Shown: positions 7,222 to 14,873 of the stretch, one piece after another
How positions within the stretch are numbered: position 1 is the first letter of the stretch
Layout of the letters: each line of letters opens with the position of its first letter
Source: DAOUAG01 sp034432935
GTDB taxonomy: Bacteria > Chloroflexota > Dehalococcoidia > SM23-28-2 > RBG-16-64-32
Assembly: GCA_034432935.1 (NCBI GenBank)
Contig: DAOUBD010000014.1
Span: forward strand, 1 to 46,207
DNA length: 46,207 nucleotides
Reading direction: 5' to 3'
Made by a program: the position numbers and the translations under genes
The notes under the pieces: generated by a model
Told to the model about the DNA's origin: nothing
Seen by the model: the letters and a program-made list of their open reading frames with translations, nothing else
The model's database searches: none

Positions 7222-7929
7222 ATGCTGAAGGGAACTTCGCTGGCGGCCTCGTTGTGGGAATGGGCGCTGGATCAGGTGTTCCCGCCGCGCTGCGTCTCTT
7301 GCGGCGGATTCGGCTCTTTCCTTTGCGCCCGCTGTCTGGCCAAGGCCCGGCCGGCTGGGCCCCCGCGCTGCCCTCAGTGCTGGCTGCCAGCCCCCGACGG
7401 AAGGAGATGCCAGCGATGCCGCCAGCGGCGGCCGGCGCTGACGGCGTCCCGGGCCGCCTTTGTCTACCAAGGGGTTGCCCGCGACGCCGTCCATGCCCTG
7501 AAGTACGATGGCGTGTCTGCTGTGGCCCGTCCCATGGCCCAGGAGATGGCGCGCGTGTTGCTGGGCTGGGCCCCGCCCGTTGCGGAGCTCGTGCCGGTGC
7601 CCTTGGCCCCCTCGCGCCGCCGGACGCGGGGCTACAATCAGTCGCAGCTTCTGGCCAAGGAGCTAGCGCGAGCCACAGGGCTGCCGCTGCGGGCGGGGGC
7701 GCTAGAGAAGCGGCGGGCCACGCAACCGCAAGCGCGTCTTTCGGACCATGAAGAACGCTGGAGGAATGTGGAAGGAGTCTTTGTGCCCCGCCAGTTGCAG
7801 GCGGGAGCGCCGGTCCTGCTGATAGATGACGTCATGACCACCGGCGCCACGCTGGACGCCTGCGCGCGGGCCTTGAAAGAGGGGGGCAGCGGCCCCGTTT
7901 ACGCCCTCACCTTCGCGCGGGAGGACTAG
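7222..7929 (+). CDS. comF: ComF family phosphoribosyltransferase-like protein
   Basis: A 235-residue ComF/GntX-type protein. The N-terminal zinc-ribbon half carries several Cys pairs (CVSC, CARC, CPQC, CQRC), followed by FVYQGVARDAVHALKYDG. The C-terminal PRTase fold has VPVPLAPSRRRTRGYNQSQLLA and the PRPP-loop motif LIDDVMTTGATL. In competent bacteria ComFC acts in DNA uptake and recombination; elsewhere its role is unclear. The ATG at 7222 follows TAGGAG. No other competence genes are nearby. Confidence 0.9.
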   Translation: MLKGTSLAASLWEWALDQVFPPRCVSCGGFGSFLCARCLAKARPAGPPRCPQCWLPAPDGRRCQRCRQRRPALTASRAAFVYQGVARDAVHALKYDGVSAVARPMAQEMARVLLGWAPPVAELVPVPLAPSRRRTRGYNQSQLLAKELARATGLPLRAGALEKRRATQPQARLSDHEERWRNVEGVFVPRQLQAGAPVLLIDDVMTTGATLDACARALKEGGSGPVYALTFARED

Positions 7930-7954
7930 GGCTGGCCGGCCGTGGCTGGGCCGG

Positions 7955-7983
7955 TTGACACGCCTTTGGGCGGGTGATATTCT
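7955..7983 (+). promoter_or_regulatory. Sigma-70 promoter of the str-S10-spc-alpha locus
   Basis: Consensus TTGACA at 7955-7960, a 17-base spacer, and TATTCT at 7978-7983, preceded by TG at 7975-7976 (an extended -10). The start point would be near 7990, giving an rpsL leader of about 245 bases. This is the best-matching promoter in the window and precedes its longest gene series. Confidence 0.8.
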
Positions 7984-8081
7984 TTGCAGTTGGCGTCCGG
8001 GTTCTCAACCCCAATACGCCCGCCCGCCTGCGGTGGGCCGGAGTTGCGGTCGGAAGGCTTAGCCGAAGGCACCGGCGCCCC

Positions 8082-8120
8082 ATCCGCCGGGAGCGGAAGC
8101 GCCGCCTGGAGGCGGCGGAT
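8082..8120 (+). promoter_or_regulatory. Mutually exclusive stems in the rpsL leader
   Basis: ATCCGCCG (8082-8089) pairs perfectly with CGGCGGAT (8113-8120). An alternative stem, GCCGCC (8101-8106) with GGCGGC (8111-8116) around TGGA, uses part of the same strand. The two overlap at 8113-8116, and they lie 34 bases before a terminator-like hairpin. This is the arrangement expected of a regulatory leader, though I could not compute folding energies. Confidence 0.5.
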
Positions 8121-8153
8121 CTCCCAGCGTGGGGCCGCCGCCGGGTAGATTCG

Positions 8154-8180
8154 GTCGAAAGTACTTTCGGCTTTTTGTTT
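8154..8180 (+). terminator. Attenuator-like intrinsic terminator before rpsL
   Basis: A 7-pair stem (GTCGAAA 8154-8160 with TTTCGGC 8165-8171, including a T-G pair) closes the tetraloop GTAC and is followed by TTTTTGTTT. It lies about 165 bases after the expected start point and 53 bases before the rpsL GTG. It could terminate a fraction of transcripts unless an upstream stem or a bound protein interferes. Confidence 0.55.
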
Positions 8181-8233
8181 GCCAGCCAGCGGGTGATAAC
8201 CGGTCTTAGGGCAAGGGAAGAGGTAGAAGGCAA

Positions 8234-8656
8234 GTGCCGACGATAAACCAACTGATACGGCGAGGACGGAAGCCCGTCGTCAAGAAGACGAAGGCTCCCG
8301 CCCTGCGTTTCCGCTTCAACACCCTGAAGAACCGGCTCATCCGCGGCGAGGGCAGCCCGCAGAAGCGAGGCGTATGCACCAACGTGCGCACCCAGACGCC
8401 GAAGAAGCCGAACTCGGCCCTGCGCAAGGTGGCCAGGGTCCGGCTGACCAACGGCATCGAGGTGACGGCCTACATCCCTGGCGAGGGGCACACCCTTCAG
8501 GAGCACTCTGTGGTCCTCATCCGGGGTGGCCGTGTCCGGGATCTGCCCGGCGTCCGCTACCACATCATCCGGGGGGCGCTGGACGCGACGGGGGTGCAGG
8601 GCCGCCAGCAACAGCGCAGCAAGTACGGGACGCGGAAGAGCGAAGGCCCCCGCTAG
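8234..8656 (+). CDS. rpsL: Ribosomal protein uS12
   Basis: Decoding-centre protein of the small subunit. MPTINQLIRRGRK at the N-terminus and the conserved KKPNSALRKVARVRLTNG, GEGHTLQEHSVVLIRGGRV and DLPGVRYHIIRGALD are all present. The GTG at 8234 follows GAAGG. At 140 residues it is longer than the 124 of E. coli, mainly because of about 14 extra residues between PAL and PQKRGVC (roughly residues 25-41). The lysines affected by streptomycin resistance mutations lie in intact motifs. First gene after the attenuator-like leader. Confidence 0.97.
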   Translation: MPTINQLIRRGRKPVVKKTKAPALRFRFNTLKNRLIRGEGSPQKRGVCTNVRTQTPKKPNSALRKVARVRLTNGIEVTAYIPGEGHTLQEHSVVLIRGGRVRDLPGVRYHIIRGALDATGVQGRQQQRSKYGTRKSEGPR

Positions 8657-8671
8657 TCCCTGGAGGATTTT

Positions 8672-9142
8672 GTGCCGCGACGCGGAAAGGTAATACGTCA
8701 TCGAACGCCGCCTGACCCCAGGTACAATAGTGTCTGGGTGCAGACGATGATCAATAAGGTGATGCGAAACGGCAAGAAAAGCACGGCCGAAAGGATCGTC
8801 TACGGGGCGTTGGACCAGGTGGCCCAGCGCACCAAAGAGGACCCGCGGCAGGTGTTCGAGCAGGCCATACGGAACGCCATGCCTGTGCTGGAGGTCCGGC
8901 CCCGGCGGGTGGGCGGCGCCACCTACCAGATACCGCTGGAAGTGCGCCCCGCCAGGCAGGTTTCCCTGGCCATGCGTTGGATCCTGGGTGCGGCCCGCAG
9001 CCGCGCCGGCCGGCCCATGTCAGAGCGCCTGGCGGCCGAGATCATCGATGCCTACCGCGAGCAGGGCGCGGCCATTAAGAAACGCGACGATACACACAAG
9101 ATGGCCGAGGCTAACAAGGCCTTCGTCCACTACAGGTGGTAG
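8672..9142 (+). CDS. rpsG: Ribosomal protein uS7
   Basis: Small-subunit head assembly protein that binds the 3' domain of 16S rRNA. The 156 residues start MPRRGKVIRHR and contain VMRNGKKSTAERIVYGAL, VRPRRVGGATYQIP and the C-terminal KRDDTHKMAEANKAFVHYRW. The GTG at 8672 follows TGGAGG. In many bacteria S7 is the autogenous repressor of this operon, so the structured rpsL leader or the rpsL-rpsG junction are natural places to look for its site. Confidence 0.97.
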   Translation: MPRRGKVIRHRTPPDPRYNSVWVQTMINKVMRNGKKSTAERIVYGALDQVAQRTKEDPRQVFEQAIRNAMPVLEVRPRRVGGATYQIPLEVRPARQVSLAMRWILGAARSRAGRPMSERLAAEIIDAYREQGAAIKKRDDTHKMAEANKAFVHYRW

Positions 9143-9204
9143 GAGGAACCTAGTCCCGGCCATGGTGCCCTAGAGCAAAGCCCTGGGAATGAGAAGTGAG
9201 CAGC

Positions 9205-11292
9205 ATGAGTAGTTCCGTGCCCATCGAGAAGGTGCGCAACATCGGCATCATCGCGCACATCGATGCCGGCAAGACCACCGTCACCGAACGGATCCTCTAC
9301 TACACGGGGATCACCTACAAGATCGGCGAGGTGGACGCCGGAACTGCCGTCATGGACTGGATGGCCCAGGAGCGGGAGCGGGGCATCACCATCGTCGCCG
9401 CCGCTACCACGACGTCCTGGCGGGACCACAACATCAACATCGTAGACACCCCCGGCCACGTAGACTTCACCGTGGAAGTAGAACGCAGCCTCCGTGTCCT
9501 TGACGGAGGCGTCGTTGTTTTCGATGCCGTGGCGGGCGTGCAGAGCCAGTCGGAAACCGTCTGGCGGCAGGCTGACCGTTACCACGTGCCGCGCATCGGT
9601 TTCATCAATAAGATGGACCGGGTGGGCGCCGACTTCTGGAAGGCCGTGGCCATGATCCGCGAGCGGCTGAACGCGCGGCCCCTGCCTGTCCAGATGCCCA
9701 TCGGCCAGGAAGACGGCTTCCGCGGGGTGATCGACCTGGTGGAGGAGAGGGCGCTGTTCTTTGCCGAGGGAGACGGGCCGCCAGAGCCGGGCCCAATCCC
9801 TCCCGAACTGGCGGAAGAGGCGAAGCGCCGCCGCGAGGAGCTCATCGAAGGCGTGGCGGAGGTAGACGACCAGATGCTCATAAGCTACGTCGAGCACCAC
9901 GACGTCACCCCCGCAGAGCTGCGCAAGGCCATCCGCCGGGCCACAGTGGGCGGCCTCGCTACCCCCATCCTCTGCGGCGCCGCCTTGCGCAACAAGGGGA
10001 TTCATCCCCTCCTGGACGCGGTGGTTGACTACCTGCCTTCGCCGGCAGAAGTCGCCGCCGTAACGGGCACCGACCCCAAGACCGGCGAGGTCATCAGCCG
10101 GAAGCCCAGCGAGGAAGAGCCCTTCTGCGCCCTGGCCTTCAAGGTCGTGGCCGACCAGTACGTAGGGCGGCTCGTCTACTTCCGCGTATACTCTGGCGTC
10201 GCAAGGCAAGGGGCCATGCTCTACAACCCCACCCGCGGCCAGCGGGAGCGGCTGGGGCGCATCCTGAAGATGCATGCCAACCGCCGCGAAGACATCGATT
10301 CCGTGAGCGCCGGCCAGATCGCGGCCACCGTGGGCTTGAAGAACACCTTCACGGGCGACACTCTTTGCGATGAGGCCCACCAGATAGTCCTGGAGGCCAT
10401 AAAGTTCCCGGAGCCCGTCATCTCCGTGGCCATCGAGCCCAAGACCAAGGACGACCAGGAGCGCATGGGTGACGCCCTGAGCCGCCTGGTGGAAGAGGAC
10501 CCCACCTTCAAGGTCCGCTATGACCAGGAGACCGGCCAGACCATCATCTCAGGCATGGGCGAACTGCACCTGGAGATCATAGTCGACCGTATGATGCGGG
10601 AGTTCGGCGTCCAGGCCCACGTCGGCCGGCCGCAGGTCGCCTACAAAGAGACCATCACAGCCCCGGCCCGGGCTGAGGGCCGTTTCGTCCGCCAGACCGG
10701 CGGCCGCGGGCAGTTCGGCGTAGTCTGGCTAGAGGTAGAGCCGCAGACGCGGGGCGCTGGGATCGCTTTCGAGAACAGGATCGTGGGCGGCGCCATACCG
10801 CGGGAGTTCGTCCCGGCCGTGGAGCAAGGCGCGCGGGAGGCGCTGGAGACTGGGGTCTTGGCGGGATACCCCGTAGTCGACGTAAAGGTCGCCCTGGTGG
10901 ATGGCCAGTACCACCCCGTGGACTCCTCGGAGCTCGCCTTCAAGATGGCGGGATCCCTCGGTATCCAGGAAGCCCTCAAGCGCGCCAAGCCAGTCCTACT
11001 GGAGCCCGTCATGAAGGTGGAGGTGGCCACCCCAGACCAGTTCTTCGGCGATGTCCTGGGCGATATCAGCTCGCGCCGCGGTCACGTAACAGACGTGGAT
11101 CACCGGGGCCACCTGCGGGTGATCACCGCCCATGTCCCCTTGGCCGAGATGTTTGGTTACGCCACGGCGCTGCGTTCCGTAACGCAAGGCCGCGCCAACT
11201 ACACGATGGAGTTCGACCACTACCAGGAGCTCCCGGCGAGCCTGGCCGAGCAGGTCACCGCCGGCAGGATGATGGGAGCAGTCCGGAGATAG
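9205..11292 (+). CDS. fusA: Elongation factor G
   Basis: GTPase that drives ribosomal translocation. The G1 motif AHIDAGKTT, switch region RERGITIV, G3 DTPGHVDF, G4 NKMDR and the later EF-G domains (PQVAYKET, GGRGQFGVV, SRRGHV, PLAEMFGYATALRS) are present over 695 residues. An in-frame GTG at 9196 adds three residues; I prefer the ATG at 9205, but either is possible. tuf, which normally follows fusA, is absent, and rpsJ starts 3 bases after the stop. Confidence 0.96.
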   Translation: MSSSVPIEKVRNIGIIAHIDAGKTTVTERILYYTGITYKIGEVDAGTAVMDWMAQERERGITIVAAATTTSWRDHNINIVDTPGHVDFTVEVERSLRVLDGGVVVFDAVAGVQSQSETVWRQADRYHVPRIGFINKMDRVGADFWKAVAMIRERLNARPLPVQMPIGQEDGFRGVIDLVEERALFFAEGDGPPEPGPIPPELAEEAKRRREELIEGVAEVDDQMLISYVEHHDVTPAELRKAIRRATVGGLATPILCGAALRNKGIHPLLDAVVDYLPSPAEVAAVTGTDPKTGEVISRKPSEEEPFCALAFKVVADQYVGRLVYFRVYSGVARQGAMLYNPTRGQRERLGRILKMHANRREDIDSVSAGQIAATVGLKNTFTGDTLCDEAHQIVLEAIKFPEPVISVAIEPKTKDDQERMGDALSRLVEEDPTFKVRYDQETGQTIISGMGELHLEIIVDRMMREFGVQAHVGRPQVAYKETITAPARAEGRFVRQTGGRGQFGVVWLEVEPQTRGAGIAFENRIVGGAIPREFVPAVEQGAREALETGVLAGYPVVDVKVALVDGQYHPVDSSELAFKMAGSLGIQEALKRAKPVLLEPVMKVEVATPDQFFGDVLGDISSRRGHVTDVDHRGHLRVITAHVPLAEMFGYATALRSVTQGRANYTMEFDHYQELPASLAEQVTAGRMMGAVRR

Positions 11293-11295
11293 ACC

Positions 11296-11604
11296 ATGGC
11301 CCGCCAGAAGATTCGCATTCGCTTGAAGGCCTTCGACCATCGCATACTGGATCAGTCGGCCGTTCAGATCGTCGAGGCGGCAGAGCGCACCGGCGCTGCG
11401 GTGGCGGGCCCCATCCCCCTGCCAACGGAGATCCAGAAGTTCTGCGTCATACGTTCGCCCCATATCGATAAGGACTCCCGGGAGCAGTTCGAGATCCGGA
11501 CTCACAAACGCCTCATCGATATCCTGGAGCCGACATCGAAGACGGTGGACGCTCTCATGCGGCTCCAGCTCCCGTCGGGAGTGGACATCGAGATCAAGCT
11601 ATGA
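11296..11604 (+). CDS. rpsJ: Ribosomal protein uS10
   Basis: Small-subunit protein, also NusE in transcription antitermination. The 102 residues begin MARQKIRIRLKAFDHRILDQS and include GPIPLPTEIQKF and the S10 signature THKRLIDI. The ATG at 11296 follows the fusA stop by 3 bases, and the stop overlaps the rplC ATG (ATGA). The close junction to fusA means the S10 cluster is probably transcribed from the rpsL promoter. Confidence 0.97.
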   Translation: MARQKIRIRLKAFDHRILDQSAVQIVEAAERTGAAVAGPIPLPTEIQKFCVIRSPHIDKDSREQFEIRTHKRLIDILEPTSKTVDALMRLQLPSGVDIEIKL

Positions 11605-12236
11605 GCATCGAGGGAATTCTGGGACGCAAGCTGGGCATGACCCAGGTCTTCGAGGCCGACGGCACGGCTGTGCCGGTCACTGTCATCGACGCCTCGCCCT
11701 GCACCGTGGTTCAGGTGAAGACCAAGGAGCGGGACGGGTACGAGGCTGTACAGCTCGGCTTCGGCTCCCGCAAGAGAGTGAACTCGCCGCTTAAGGGGCA
11801 TATGAAGGACCTGGGCGCCTTCCGGTACCTCCGCGAGGTGCGGGTAGACAACATCGCCGAATGGCAGGTGGGGAAGAAGGTGGGGTGCGAGATCTTCGAG
11901 CCAGGGGATCTGGTGGACATCTCGGGCCCGTCCAAGGGGCGCGGCTTCGCTGGCGTCATGAAGCGCCACGGCTTCCGCGGTGGCCCCAAGACCCACGGCC
12001 AGTCTGACCGGGCAAGGGCCCCTGGCTCCATCGGCTCAGGGACGGACCCGGGGCGCGTCATCAAGGGCTTGAAGATGGCCGGCCATATGGGCACCAGCCA
12101 GGTCACCGTGAAGAATCTGAAGGTCGTGCGCTCCGACCCTGAGAGGGGAATCCTCATGGTGCGGGGCGCCGTGCCGGGCAACGAGGGTGTGCTCCTGAAG
12201 GTGCGGCGCTCGCCCCGGGGGAAGGCCAGGCGATGA
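11601..12236 (+). CDS. rplC: Ribosomal protein uL3
   Basis: Early-assembly large-subunit protein, 211 residues. The opening GILGRKLGMTQVFEADG, the central SKGRGFAGVMKRHGFRGGPKTHG loop that reaches toward the peptidyl transferase centre, and GRVIKGLKMAGHMG are typical. Starts by ATGA overlap with rpsJ and ends by ATGA overlap with rplD. Confidence 0.97.
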   Translation: MSIEGILGRKLGMTQVFEADGTAVPVTVIDASPCTVVQVKTKERDGYEAVQLGFGSRKRVNSPLKGHMKDLGAFRYLREVRVDNIAEWQVGKKVGCEIFEPGDLVDISGPSKGRGFAGVMKRHGFRGGPKTHGQSDRARAPGSIGSGTDPGRVIKGLKMAGHMGTSQVTVKNLKVVRSDPERGILMVRGAVPGNEGVLLKVRRSPRGKARR

Positions 12237-13108
12237 AGCTGCCGGTCCTGAATGCCGAGGGCAAGGAGCTGCGGACGCTGGAGGTGGACGACAGCGTCTT
12301 CGGCATCACGCCCAATGTGCCGGTGCTGCACCAGGCCTACGTTGCCCAGCGCAACAATCAGCGCTGGGGCACGGCGCAGACCAAGACCCGGGGCGAGGTG
12401 GCCGGAAGCACCCGCAAGATCCGCATGCAGAAGTACACGGGCCGGGCCCGCCAGGGCAGCATCAGGGCGCCCCACCACGTGGGCGGGGGCATCGTCTTCG
12501 GTCCCAAGCCCCGGGACTACAGCCAGTCCCTGCCCAAGAAGATGCGCCGGCTGGCCATCCGCTCCGCCCTTTCAGGCAAGCTGGCCGATGGCCAACTGGT
12601 GGTCATCGACCGGCTAGCCTTCGAGAGGCCTAAGACGAAAGAGATCCTGCGAATCTTGCATAACGTTGGCATGCGCCGTTCGGCCCTCATCGTCACGGCG
12701 GCGCCGGACAGGACCGTCTTGGCCAGCGCCCGGAACCTCGAGAAGACGAAGGTCCTGCCAGCTGCCTACCTCAACGTGGTGGACATGATGGACCACGCCG
12801 GAGTCCTGATGACGGAGGAAGCGGTGCGAGTTGCCGAGCGCCTGTGGGGCCGGAAGCCTGCCCCCGAGGCTCCGGCGCCCGAGGAGCCCAAGCCTGCCGC
12901 CAGGACGCGGGCCCGGGCCAAGCCTGCACAGACCCCCGCGGCCGAGGCCGAGCCGGTTGCGGCGGCAGCTGCCGGGCCCGAAGCCGGGGAGGCGCAGAAG
13001 GCGGCGCCCTCCCGCAGGCGTAAGCAGGAAGAGGCTCCCGGAGAAACGGGCGGCCCGGAGCCCAAGGCCCGCCGGCGAACGAGAAAGGCCAGCGAGGGGG
13101 AGGCCTAG
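12233..13108 (+). CDS. rplD: Ribosomal protein uL4 with mixed-charge C-terminal tail
   Basis: Exit-tunnel protein of the large subunit. The core is standard, with LHQAYVAQRNNQRWGTAQTKTRGEV, the loop TGRARQGSIRAPHHVGGG and a C-terminal helix region ending near residue 206. Normal length is about 205-210; here 291 residues are encoded. The extra 85 are rich in Ala, Pro, Glu, Arg and Lys (KPAPEAPAPEEPKPAARTR and similar). The tail alternates acidic and basic blocks, unlike the purely acidic tails of L9 and S17. In E. coli L4 represses the S10 operon; no such site is recognised here. Confidence 0.95.
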   Translation: MKLPVLNAEGKELRTLEVDDSVFGITPNVPVLHQAYVAQRNNQRWGTAQTKTRGEVAGSTRKIRMQKYTGRARQGSIRAPHHVGGGIVFGPKPRDYSQSLPKKMRRLAIRSALSGKLADGQLVVIDRLAFERPKTKEILRILHNVGMRRSALIVTAAPDRTVLASARNLEKTKVLPAAYLNVVDMMDHAGVLMTEEAVRVAERLWGRKPAPEAPAPEEPKPAARTRARAKPAQTPAAEAEPVAAAAAGPEAGEAQKAAPSRRRKQEEAPGETGGPEPKARRRTRKASEGEA

Positions 13109-13111
13109 GCC

Positions 13112-13411
13112 ATGCCCAAGGAGCTGCACCCGCTAGACGTCCTGGTCAGGCCTCTCATTACCGAGAAGGCCACTCGCCTGGGGGGCGAGAACAAGTACGC
13201 CTTCGAGGTCCAGCGGCATGCCAACAAGGCCCTGGTCAAACAGGCTGTCGAGAAAGGCTTTGACGTCAAGGTCGCCGCCGTAAACATCATCAACGTAAGG
13301 GGAAAGCCCCGCCGGGTCCGGGGGAACAGGATCAAGCATACACCGGACTGGAAGAAGGCCGTGGTCACGCTGGCCGAGGGCTACAAGCTGGAGCTGTTCG
13401 AGGGCATCTAA
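13112..13411 (+). CDS. rplW: Ribosomal protein uL23
   Basis: Large-subunit protein at the exit-tunnel rim, docking site for trigger factor and signal recognition particle. The 99 residues include VLVRPLITEKATRL, the characteristic NKYAFEVQRHANKALVKQAVEKGFDVKV and VNIINVRGKPRRVRG. The ATG at 13112 follows the rplD stop by 3 bases; the stop overlaps the start of rplB. Confidence 0.96.
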   Translation: MPKELHPLDVLVRPLITEKATRLGGENKYAFEVQRHANKALVKQAVEKGFDVKVAAVNIINVRGKPRRVRGNRIKHTPDWKKAVVTLAEGYKLELFEGI

Positions 13412-14241
13412 TGGCTATCAAGCAGTACAAACCAACGTCGCCCGGCCGGCGGGGAGCCACCGGGTACAGCTTCGAGGAGATCACTCGCTCCAAGCCGGAG
13501 AAGTCCCTCGTCGTCTCCAAAAAGAGCACTGGCGGGCGGAACAACCAAGGGCGCATCACCGTTCGCTTCCGCGGCGGTGGCGCCAAGCGGCGGCTGCGGA
13601 TCATCGATTTCAAACGTGACAAGATCGGCGTACCAGGCAAAGTCGTCTCCATCGAATACGACCCCAACCGGACGGCGCGCATCGCCTTGGTCCAGTACGT
13701 TGACGGGGAGAAGAGGTATATCCTGTGGCCTCTGGGCCTCAGGGTGGGCGATATCGTCATGTCAGGCCCGGAGGCGGAGATCAAGCCCGGCAACGCCTTG
13801 CCGCTGCGCAACATACCATCGGGAACCATGATCCACAACCTGGAGCTGCACCTGGGCAAGGGTGGCCAGTTGGTCCGGGGCGCCGGAGCGGCGGCCCAGC
13901 TCCTGGCCCGGGAAGAGGACTATGCCCTGGTGCGCCTGCCCTCGGGCGAGGTGCGCCGCATCTGGGCGGACTGCATGGCCACTATAGGGCAGCTTGGCAA
14001 CGTGGAGCACAGCCAGGTGAAGCTCGGCCGCGCGGGCCGGAGCCGGCTCAAGGGCCGGCGGCCCCACGTCCGCGGGACCGTCATGAACCCCAGGGACCAT
14101 CCCCACGGGGGAGGCGAAGGCAGGGCGCCCATCGGCATGCCCTCGCCCAAGACGCCCTGGGGCAAGCCCACCCTGGGCTACAGGACGCGGCGCCGCAAGG
14201 ACACCAATAAGTACATCGTGCGCCGCAGGTACGAGGTCTAG
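13411..14241 (+). CDS. rplB: Ribosomal protein uL2
   Basis: Large-subunit protein needed for subunit joining and peptidyl transferase assembly. The 276 residues include MAIKQYKPTSPGRRGATGY, the L2 signature MNPRDHPHGGGEGRAPIG and the C-terminal GYRTRRRKDTNKYIVRRR. The conserved histidine in the DHPHGGG motif is present. The start overlaps the rplW stop by one base. Confidence 0.97.
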   Translation: MAIKQYKPTSPGRRGATGYSFEEITRSKPEKSLVVSKKSTGGRNNQGRITVRFRGGGAKRRLRIIDFKRDKIGVPGKVVSIEYDPNRTARIALVQYVDGEKRYILWPLGLRVGDIVMSGPEAEIKPGNALPLRNIPSGTMIHNLELHLGKGGQLVRGAGAAAQLLAREEDYALVRLPSGEVRRIWADCMATIGQLGNVEHSQVKLGRAGRSRLKGRRPHVRGTVMNPRDHPHGGGEGRAPIGMPSPKTPWGKPTLGYRTRRRKDTNKYIVRRRYEV

Positions 14242-14243
14242 CC

Positions 14244-14534
14244 ATGTCGCGATCCACCAAGAAGGGGCCTTTCGCCGACGCCAAGCTTCTAGAGAAGGTC
14301 ATGCGGGTCCAGCAGTCCGGCCAGAAGACGGTGATCCGGACCTGGTCTCGCCGCTCCACGGTACTGCCCGAGATGGTGGGCCTGACCATCGCAGTGCACG
14401 ACGGGCGGCGGCACGTGCCCATCTTCATCACGGAAAATATGGTGGGGCACAAGCTGGGGGAGTTCGCCCCCACCCGGACCTTCCGGGGTCACACCAGCCG
14501 CTCGGCGCAAGTGAGCCAGGTGAGAAAGAAGTAG
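14244..14534 (+). CDS. rpsS: Ribosomal protein uS19
   Basis: Small-subunit head protein, 96 residues. MSRSTKKGPFADAKLLEKV, TWSRRSTVLPEMVGLTIAVH, FITENMVGHKLGEFAPTRTF and the basic C-terminus all match the family. The ATG at 14244 is 2 bases after rplB. Confidence 0.97.
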   Translation: MSRSTKKGPFADAKLLEKVMRVQQSGQKTVIRTWSRRSTVLPEMVGLTIAVHDGRRHVPIFITENMVGHKLGEFAPTRTFRGHTSRSAQVSQVRKK

Positions 14535-14536
14535 CC

Positions 14537-14872
14537 ATGGAAGTCCGGTCTTTCGCTCGCGGGGCGCCGGTGGCGCCGAAGAAGCTGAGCCTCATCCTGG
14601 ACGAGATCCGTGGCAAGCGGGTGGACGAGGCCATGGCGCTCCTCCGTTTCATGCGGACGCCCCACGCCAGGCTGGTGGCCAAGGCCGTGCGCTCTGCGGC
14701 GGCCAACGCCGAAAACAACTACAGCATGGATCCCCGGCGGCTGCGGGTGACCCAGGCTTTCGCTGGCGATGGCATGAGCTTCCGCCGCATGATGCCCCGG
14801 GCCCGCGGCCGGGCGGACGTTATCCGCCGGCGGCGCAGCAACATCACTATCGTAGTGGAAGAGGCGCAGTAG
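14537..14872 (+). CDS. rplV: Ribosomal protein uL22
   Basis: Exit-tunnel protein whose beta hairpin narrows the tunnel. The 111 residues contain PKKLSLILDEIRGKRVDEAM, NAENNYSMDPRRLRV and the hairpin-tip region MMPRARGRADVIRRRRSNITIVV. The ATG at 14537 is 2 bases after rpsS, and rpsC starts 1 base after its stop. Confidence 0.96.
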   Translation: MEVRSFARGAPVAPKKLSLILDEIRGKRVDEAMALLRFMRTPHARLVAKAVRSAAANAENNYSMDPRRLRVTQAFAGDGMSFRRMMPRARGRADVIRRRRSNITIVVEEAQ

Positions 14873-14873
14873 C

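Larger units (their letters stand above)
7930..8233 (+). other. 304-base gap: promoter and structured leader of rpsL
   Basis: This gap holds a strong promoter (7955-7983) and a leader of about 245 bases with alternative stems and a terminator-like hairpin (8154-8180). GGCCGGCC and GGGCCGG lie immediately upstream of the -35 hexamer and could form a stem or an operator. The 90-codon open frame at 7974-8246 has no resemblance to a known protein and runs through the stems, so I do not call it a gene. Confidence 0.6.

Noticed and set aside
7974..8246. Small protein gene in the rpsL leader
   Set aside because: Its translation is Arg-rich and unlike any family, it runs through the paired stems and the terminator-like hairpin, and it overlaps the rpsL start.
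9130..10380. Long antisense frame opposite fusA (and similar ones opposite secY, 21069-22610)
   Set aside because: GC-rich third positions keep antisense frames open. The translations are low-complexity shadows with no start signals, while the plus-strand genes are certain.
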